Of a DNA stretch of 64,000 bases, positions 57,011 through 64,000 are shown piece after piece. Numbering within the stretch: the first letter of the stretch is position 1; each line of letters opens with the position of its first letter. The translations under genes and the position numbers were made by a program. The DNA is from Fragilariopsis cylindrus CCMP1102 (Eukaryota; Bacillariophyta; Bacillariophyceae; Bacillariales; Bacillariaceae): the NCBI GenBank assembly GCA_900095095.1, contig FMBT01000317.1:351691-415690 (forward strand), read 5' to 3'. The notes beneath the pieces were generated by a model. That model did no database searches. It was not told the origin of the DNA and saw nothing but the letters and a program-made list of their open reading frames with translations.

Positions 57011-59717
57011 CTATCCCTTTATAATACAAGCAATGACAGCAACCACAAATACTATTCCTCCGGCTAGCTGCGCAACACGGTGACCGTTTCGTATATCTCT
57101 TGGACTTGGACCTCGGACGCCAGTAAGATTCCTTCCTAAGCAATATTGTCCTCTCTTCTCCAATCTGACCCCTAATACTCCCGCCATAGCTCCCATCGGC
57201 CAACCAGCATTAGGTGAATCGCATTGACTGCAGTCTTCCCAGGCTGTTTTCAAACCTCTCCCTGCATTGCAATCGGGTACAAATGCTGCAGCAATACAAA
57301 GTGACACAGCCGTTAGTCTTGCAGGGATAAGATTGATCAGATCGTCGAATCTAGCGGACGCTTTCCCAAACCATTCAAACTTTCCATGATAGCCCACACG
57401 AGAGTCTAGTGTGTTCGATATGCGGTATCCCAGAGCACCAAGAGGCCCAAAGAGGATATACCAGAACCAGGGGGCGACTGTACCGTCGGAAAGATTTTCC
57501 TGTTGTCAAAACAAAAAGGACAGATCGTGTGTGAGATTTTTTTAGTTTAATTTTCAAGTCATAGCCGTGCGATTGATTCTCATGCAACAAGGGACGTTTT
57601 CAAAATCGTCTATCTTGTAGCCTGGCTTACCGATAAACTCTCAAGCGTCCCACCTGCTAGTTCCTCCGAATTTAGATGTGTTGGATCACGACTGCATAAC
57701 CACGACAGCTGACTTCGAGCTTCTTGGAGTTGAGAGCGCTCTAAGAATCGGGCCATTTGAAGTGCAATTGTACACAAGAGTTGAAGAGAAAATGTCGTTT
57801 TGAAAAGAACCACCTTTAGGATCCAGGAAGCGAAGGCCGTGATATTTTGGAGAGTGTATTTGTCATAGATTGAAGATGATGCACTGCAAGAAATGTTTCC
57901 GACACCATCGGTGGTAAATTGGATAATGTAGAGGAATAACCACGCTCCACTTAGAAATAGCGAGAGCATCCCCACGAGAAACAATACTCCCGAACTAAAC
58001 CCTAGGATAGGGCTTTGATACACTCGCTCGGGTATCCATTTTTTAGTTATGACACTGATCGTCGATCCGGCTAGACAAACAGGATGTACAATAAGGGGTG
58101 GCTCCGGAAGGCAGCTGTGGTTCATTCAATCAGTCAACAAGTTGATTAATTTGCACAAGTAGTTTGAGAAACAAAAATGTGAGTCGAACTGCGATATATT
58201 CTGATTCCTCGAGAAGAAAAGAAAATCGAGAACATCTCTCTCGTAGGAAGAGTATTGATAGTTGTTTACGATGTATTACTTACCGGTCCCAGATAGTTGC
58301 AGCTATCAATATTGTTGCCGATTGACCAATAAATGGTGTGATACAATACGAAGCGAGTACACATATCCATCCAAAAAGTATTACCGATATGGGTGCTCGG
58401 GGTACTGGCATCATTGGAAGGGGTGGAACACACGGTCTAGCACCTTGTAGGATACCGATAAATGATCGATACCATTGATATATATTATACCGAATAAGTG
58501 ATCCACCGTGGATGTGATATATATTTGCTAGGATCGCCTCATGAGTCGCTTCACGAACTGCCTGTCCTATCATCTCTGCAAGGAGATATGCTTTCCCGCA
58601 AATTCAATAACGACATCATTACTATTATCATCATCATTCTTTGTTGTAGTCTCCATCTTACTACCAGGAGTAAATAAAACAGCACAATCCGTACCAGTTC
58701 CCTGAGCTAATTACTCCCATACAACGATTGCAATGATTTCGCACATTGTACTCGTAGATCGGCACAAGCTGCACATTTCGCCTCAATCACAATTGCATAG
58801 GCTTCTACCATAGCCCCCGCAGATAATGGTGCATTAATAATAACGACGGTATTAATAGTGCCTGGTGTATATGGTGGATTTTTTGGTTCCTCGTGCTGTT
58901 TCTGTTTTTGTTTTTGTTGACCACGACGACGTCGAAGATTATCTTGAGACTGATCACCTTCTTTGCCACTACTTTCACCTTCACCTGCACCACCACCATC
59001 ATCATCATCATCATCATCACAACCTTTATCATTTTGAGATCGTGGTGATGGTAGTGGTGGAGGGAACATATAAAAGCAATCGGCATCAGCCCCCGCAGAT
59101 CTTGCGTTCGATATACCTGCCGTAACGATAACGTCCACAATAACACCACCGGCCGATCGACTTGCTGTCCGTAGAGATTGCATTGATGCTGCCGTCATCA
59201 GACCAACAGTTTTTTCTTCGTCACAGTATAAGGAGGAGGTGGAGGCGGAGGGAGGCGGAGAAGAAGATACATGAGTATCATTATCGTCGTGGTTATCATC
59301 GTTATTGTTGCTACTACTACCATTATTACATAGTTGTTCTTTACCGATCGCAGTTCGGAGAAAGCATTTTGGTTCAGGGTTTAAACCATCATACGTTGAT
59401 GGCATTTTGTAATTAAGAACGCATACCTTTTGATTTTTTTGATTTTGCAGCTTATCGCTACCATAATTGTCGATATTCTGCTCATCAGAAGCAGGGATGG
59501 TATGATTGCTACTGCAACAGAAAGAACGAGGTCCACCATTCCAAATTGCAGATGAAAGCGCATTCCAAGAGACAATACTTCGATTGTTGTCATTTCTTTT
59601 ACTACCATCATCAAAGTGAACAACAGAGGGAAGCTCGATCAAAGACCGATGTTCATCAACATTTACCTTACATCCAGTTGGTAGGATAATGTACCGCTTG
59701 TACTCGTCGTCAGCCAT
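57011..59717 (-). CDS. CbiZ-CbiB fusion: corrinoid amidohydrolase plus cobinamide(-phosphate) synthase
   Basis: Exon A 59717-58284, exon B 58114-57631 and exon C 57499-57011 join in phase, about 800 residues. The N-terminal half is CbiZ, which hydrolyses adenosylcobinamide and pseudocobalamins to adenosylcobyric acid: SWNALSSAIWNGG, TVGLMTAASMQSL, VDVIVTAGISNARSAGAD, PGTINTVVIINAPLS, then QGTGTDCAVLF and EFAGKH. It runs straight into CbiB, the membrane enzyme joining aminopropanol(-phosphate) to cobyric acid: CLPEPPLIVHPV, ENLSDGTVAPWFWY, NTLDSRVGYHGKFEWFGK, ARFDDLINLIPARL and SPNAGWPMGAMAGVLGVRL. The frame is one base short at 58709-58710 and again at 58576; adding one base at each gives uninterrupted homology. 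Exon A phase fits only if both are restored. Confidence 0.85.
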
Positions 59718-60442
59718 GATGTTTTCTTCACTTGCGGTAGTAATAAATAGAGGCTAACTTACACAAAGTAGTATTGTTTTTCTTAAATTTAGATTACATT
59801 ATTATCAAGTTTTGCTTATGATGGCTCGAGCACGTTCTTCGTCATCAGAAGATATCGGGTACAGTAGCTACAGTGATAGGTACAGTACTGTAGGACTACT
59901 CAGTATTATTGATTATGGCGCGCTCAAAAAATACTTTCGTGAAAGCGTTATATTCCCCTCTCCCCCGCCGCAACAAATACACGCGCTTAACGCGGGAAAA
60001 AAATGTGTAGCTAAAACAAAGATAATGATCCATTCTTCGTTTGGATATAAAAATAAGCACAGAAGAGATTGTGTTGTTTTCAAAAGATCCTAGTAAAAGA
60101 TGGGAACCGCCCAGAAAGGAATTCGGATGATTTCTGCTTCAAGTTTGGATAAAGATAATAGATAGACAATGTGTCTAGCAATCGTTCTTCTTCTTGTGTG
60201 AAATTAAGCATCAATGTATTCTTTTCAACCACGATTTCCCTGGCATGAGTGATTTTTGCCTCCATCTTTCTTTTCGAAGTTCCAAATAATAATAATAATA
60301 TCCACAACATTTGGTATCGTAGCTCCATTTGCCTCAGCATTATTTCTAGCTTCTATACCTTCCATAGCAGCTTACCCACAAAAAACTTTACAACAACAGC
60401 AACAGTAGCAACAATAGCAGCTAACGTACATTGCCTTTCAAG
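59718..60442. other. Divergent intergenic region
   Basis: 725 bp between the CbiZ-CbiB gene and the permease. Contains small AGTACTGTA-like direct repeats near 59870-59895. No gene recognised. Confidence 0.45.
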
Positions 60443-63225
60443 ATGGATCGTCAAAGAATCATTCGCCAGTTTTTAGGAGAAGGCTCACGGTATCAATACG
60501 GGTCCATGTGTATGCCAACAGCTCCGTGGAAGAAATCTAAGACGAAGTTAAATTTTTATTCCAAAGGTATGTAGGTAGTATCAGTGTCAGTGTTAGCATC
60601 ATATTTTATATAATCCTCATCGTCATCTTCAATATCATCTCGATAATATACTATGGGTATGTTATTCTGATATGTATCTATATTTCACAACAACAACAAA
60701 AATCTTACTTTCTTCGTGCTGTTGTTACTTATTTTTATATTTCTGCTTTTGCAATGTCCATTAAAAAACGATAAATGATACAAAATCGAAACACACAACA
60801 TTGTCATTTATTTGTACAGATGAGAAGCTCCCAATTTTAATGTCCTTAATTATGGGCTTACAACATTGTTTCTGTATGGTCGGAGGATTAATTACTCCAC
60901 CTCTTGTTGTTTTCAAGTTTTCCGTTTGTGGTTTTGCTGAAGGGTTTTGTCCAGAGTTAGTTCAAGTGAGTTATATTTTGTTGTTTATTTGCTTGTTTTA
61001 ATGTATTGTATTGTATTGTTTGTTTGTCCGGACGCTTTCTTATTCTTTTTACATGAAGAGATACGATATCGTCGTTCTTTGATCTGTTGCGGTATTTACT
61101 ATTGTTTATCATACTGTTCTCATACATTTACTGTATCATTTGTCGTTCTTTTTTATACTATATGATTATTATAGTATGCTGTCAGCGCCTCATTGATTAC
61201 TTCTGGAGTTTGTACTATTATCAATATTGTTAAGGTAACCATTCCATTCTCTGAGAAATTCTTCGGAAGAAAACTTTATATCGGTAGTGGAGTTCTCAGT
61301 GTGATGGGTACCTCATTCACATGTAAGTTCGTTCATTATTATTTCACTCATTCGTTCAAGTTAAACACTTTAGTAAACAATGCACTACAATGATGGAACA
61401 TTATATTCGGACTTTATTGAATGGTATATAATTGAACCTAACCTTTTTGCTTTCCCTTATTTGTATGATATATATTATTTTGTATTATATTATGCTATAC
61501 TAAACTATACTATACTATATCATATAGTCTTACCTATATTTGAGATAGCAATTGCACAAATGAAAATTGATGGAATTGATGGACGGGTAGCATATGGCAA
61601 AATGCTTGGAACAAGTATGGTTTGTTGCCTCCTTGAATTATTCCTTTCATTGATCCCACCTGCTCGTTTGAGACGCTTGTTCCCCCCGATCGTTACATCA
61701 ATCACCGTTATGTTAATTGGTATTGCTTTGACAGGAGCAGGAATGAAATATTGGGGTGGGGGTGTTGTTTGCGCTGACATGGGATGGAAAACTCATTCTC
61801 AAATTGTGTCACAAGACATTACATTCCCCCCACCTTTCCCTACCTGTACCAACGGTGAAACTTCCTTAAATTACGGATCGGCACCATACATCGGACTTGG
61901 TTTTTCTGGTAAGTTGACTTGGTATAAAAAAATTCTAAATATATGCGAATAATTCATACTATTTCTTGGTCTTCATCACTTTTTCTTCTTACCACCACCC
62001 CGCCCAATTGACCGTCATCTTATCTTGATTTATTACTTGTTATACGCGATCATAATCATTAGTTCTCGTTTTCTTGGTATTTATTGAACTATTTGGAAGT
62101 GTTTTTATGAAGAATTGTAACGTTATTTTTGCCCTACTATTTGGTTATATGATTGCTAGTCTTACCGACTTTGAAGGAGAATCATACGTCGATACTAGTT
62201 CTATCAAAGATGCTGATCCTATCACATTCTTATGGGTGGAAACTTTCCCGCTTGGTTTTTATGGGCCGGCCGTAATTCCTCTCTTAATCGCGTCTATTGT
62301 GGTGACCATTGAAACCATCGGTGATATTTCTGGTAAGTCGACTGGTAGATTTTCATATTTATTCTAGATAGTACAGTATGCAATTGACCGTCGTGTTTGT
62401 CATAATATATCTTATCTTGATTTACTACTTATTTTGCGCGATCATAATCATTATTTTCATTACATAAAAGCTGTCTACGAAGCTTCCGAATTGGATACAA
62501 TGTCCGAGGAATTCGATGAGTCGATACAAGGAGGCCTTACAGCCGATGGAATAAATTCGATTCTTGCAGGTTTATTCACATCGATGCCCAACACTACATA
62601 TTCTGAAAACAATGGAGTTGTCGCATTGACCAAGTGTGCGTCGAGACGTGCTGGGTACGCATGTGGTATCTGGTTAATCCTACTTGGTATTTTTGGTAAA
62701 ATTGCTGGTGTAATTACAAGTATCCCCGATTGTGTTTTGGGAGGAATGATAATCTTTTTGTTCGCCAACGTCTTAGTAAGCGGTATTGCTCTTACCAAAA
62801 ATGTTGATTTAGATAGCCGCCGTAATAGATTCATCATGGCTTTTAGTATGGCACTTGGTGTTGGTGTCACGGTCTGGCCATATGCTTTTCTCGACCGTCG
62901 TGCATCTCCTTATACTGCACCTTTCTGGGAATGTGGAGACTGCTCTGATGCGATGAAGGGACTTCGAAATGGATTATCGATCTTTTTGTCGACTGGATAT
63001 TGTGTGGGTAGCGTTGCTGCTATGATGTTGCATGGTATCTTACCCAGCGATGTTGAACTCGCTTACGCTGAAGACGATGATAATCAGAAGGATGATTTGG
63101 TTCTTACCGAAAACAACGAGAAGGATGAATCAGACAAAGTAGAAAGCAAAGGCGATAATGATTTTGATAAGAAATCCTCGGGTGAATACGATGCAAAAGA
63201 AATGGCAATGATCGAAGATGCATAA
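60443..63225 (+). CDS. NCS2/NAT-family purine or uric acid permease
   Basis: Six exons join in phase: 60443-60566, 60820-60965, 61175-61322, 61528-61908, 62063-62332 and 62471-63225; about 607 residues. The nucleobase-ascorbate transporter family moves xanthine, uric acid or related bases with a cation. Visible hallmarks: the QH motif in helix 1 (MGLQHCF), EGFCPELVQ, FELFGS-like helix after exon 5 start, and the signature region QGGLTADGINSILAGL followed by ENNGVVALTK, matching N-x-G-x4-T. About 12-14 hydrophobic helices. The tail is long, acidic and Asp/Lys-rich, probably cytosolic. UapA-type substrate (uric acid/xanthine) is likelier than uracil from the signature. Confidence 0.88.
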
Positions 63226-63827
63226 AGCGAGGAATCGAATCAGTGGATGATTCCCGAATACACACAACAATCCTACGTAATACAGTACACGCACAGAATT
63301 TTTTTTCTTAAATAGAATAATAGGTGCTATGTTACTTACTGTATCTTTATTTCCAAATGGAATCTTACTTTTCCTCTCTTTAAATAAATTAATAATAAAT
63401 TAGATTTTTGTCTCCCTTGACCCTCCTTTGTCACCCCATCAATTCAATCCCATTTCGTTTTTTAAATTTTGAGTCACTCATGTTCGTCAAAAAATCACAT
63501 CTTTTGGTCATTAACTGATATCCCCGCAGCTGTACCGCTAAACGACTAATGAATGAAATCTAGTCTCAACAATTAGAACCTTTAAAAAGATCACACCAAC
63601 ATCATCGTTGACAAAGACACAATAATACATCATTGACAGCAACAAATACTGAATATTGACGTAGACAACAATCATCGACAAAGACAACAATAATATTGAA
63701 GAGGAAATTAGAAGGTATCTGTTACGAGTAGTACACAGAAGAAGTGACAAGACGACGACGACGTCGACAACGACGACGACAACGAAAAACTGATATAATA
63801 AAACAAAAACAAAAAATAGAAAGCAAA
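63226..63827. other. Intergenic region
   Basis: 602 bp between two plus-strand genes. Contains a GACGAC repeat near 63752-63785 just upstream of the next start. No gene recognised. Confidence 0.45.
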
Positions 63828-64000
63828 ATGCAATTTCGAGTTCTGATTCCCGATGAATGTGAGGCGGGTCAAGTAGTACGGATACATCTACAAGATGGTA
63901 CAGAAGCAAATGTAAAAATACCAAATGGATTATTCCAAACAGGTGATTCATTTATATTTGATTTACCAACACATCAAATGCAAAATCCACAAAAGTTATA
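63828..64000 (+). CDS. Start of an unidentified gene, truncated by the window end
   Basis: The ATG at 63828 opens a frame through the window edge (57 codons). The sequence begins MQFRVLIPDECEAGQVVRI and continues with DGTEANVKIPNGLFQTGDSF. This is a short beta-strand pattern with P-x2-C/G-x2-G-Q and P-x-G-x2-x-G-x2-F motifs often repeated in diatom proteins of unknown function. No function can be given. Confidence 0.6.
   Translation, partial: MQFRVLIPDECEAGQVVRIHLQDGTEANVKIPNGLFQTGDSFIFDLPTHQMQNPQKL

Overview
This window is nuclear DNA from a eukaryotic alga, most likely a pennate diatom. Several genes have short GT-AG spliceosomal introns. Proteins carry long Ser, Asn, Gln and Thr homopolymer tracts. 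Several N-termini look like the two-part plastid presequence with an A-F cleavage site found in algae with secondary red plastids. A decayed Ty1/copia element, helicase-associated-domain and DUF1996 proteins also fit. I saw no rRNA, tRNA or CRISPR. The species cannot be named from this sequence.

Layout. 1-2700 is a decayed copia retrotransposon. 2.7-7 kb holds a head-to-head pair: an AP2-like/helicase-associated-domain gene (minus) and a three-exon gene (plus) fusing a fold-type I PLP enzyme to a SerK/SbnI-like serine-kinase domain. 7.2-15 kb carries a secreted DUF1996 protein, a tetraspan membrane protein, a homogentisate prenyltransferase, an intronless broken copy of the DUF1996 gene and a leucine-carboxyl-methyltransferase-like enzyme. 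15.6-21.6 kb carries a TEN1-like OB-fold protein, an alpha/beta hydrolase and a fucosyltransferase-fold enzyme. 22.9-23.6 kb is a probable selenoprotein (SelU/PRXL2 family) with an in-frame TGA at the redox Cys. 24-30 kb has agmatine deiminase, a Golgi sulfotransferase-like gene and the D1 C-terminal protease CtpA. 30.4-33.3 kb is a secreted BspA-like repeat protein with a 116-bp tandem repeat upstream. 33.8-41 kb has an RBM39-like splicing factor, a repeat-rich gene-poor gap and an FG-repeat/J-domain protein. 41.4-54 kb has the RNA acetyltransferase NAT10/Kre33, a plastid ABC1 kinase, a V-ATPase proteolipid variant and a DHH/EF-hand/DHHA1/CBS protein. 54.7-64 kb has a diacylglycerol-kinase-like enzyme, a CbiZ-CbiB corrinoid-remodelling fusion, a nucleobase/ascorbate-family permease and the start of one more gene.

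The strongest leads are the CbiZ-CbiB fusion, the PLP/SerK fusion and the SelU-type selenoprotein. About eleven one-base frame disruptions fall in otherwise well-conserved genes. Many sit in homopolymers, so the assembly may be unpolished in places, and those genes should not be called dead without read support. Genes are mostly independent and show no operon logic. Functionally they touch plastid metabolism (CtpA, tocopherol prenyltransferase, ABC1K), B12 and amino-acid chemistry, RNA processing and the cell surface.
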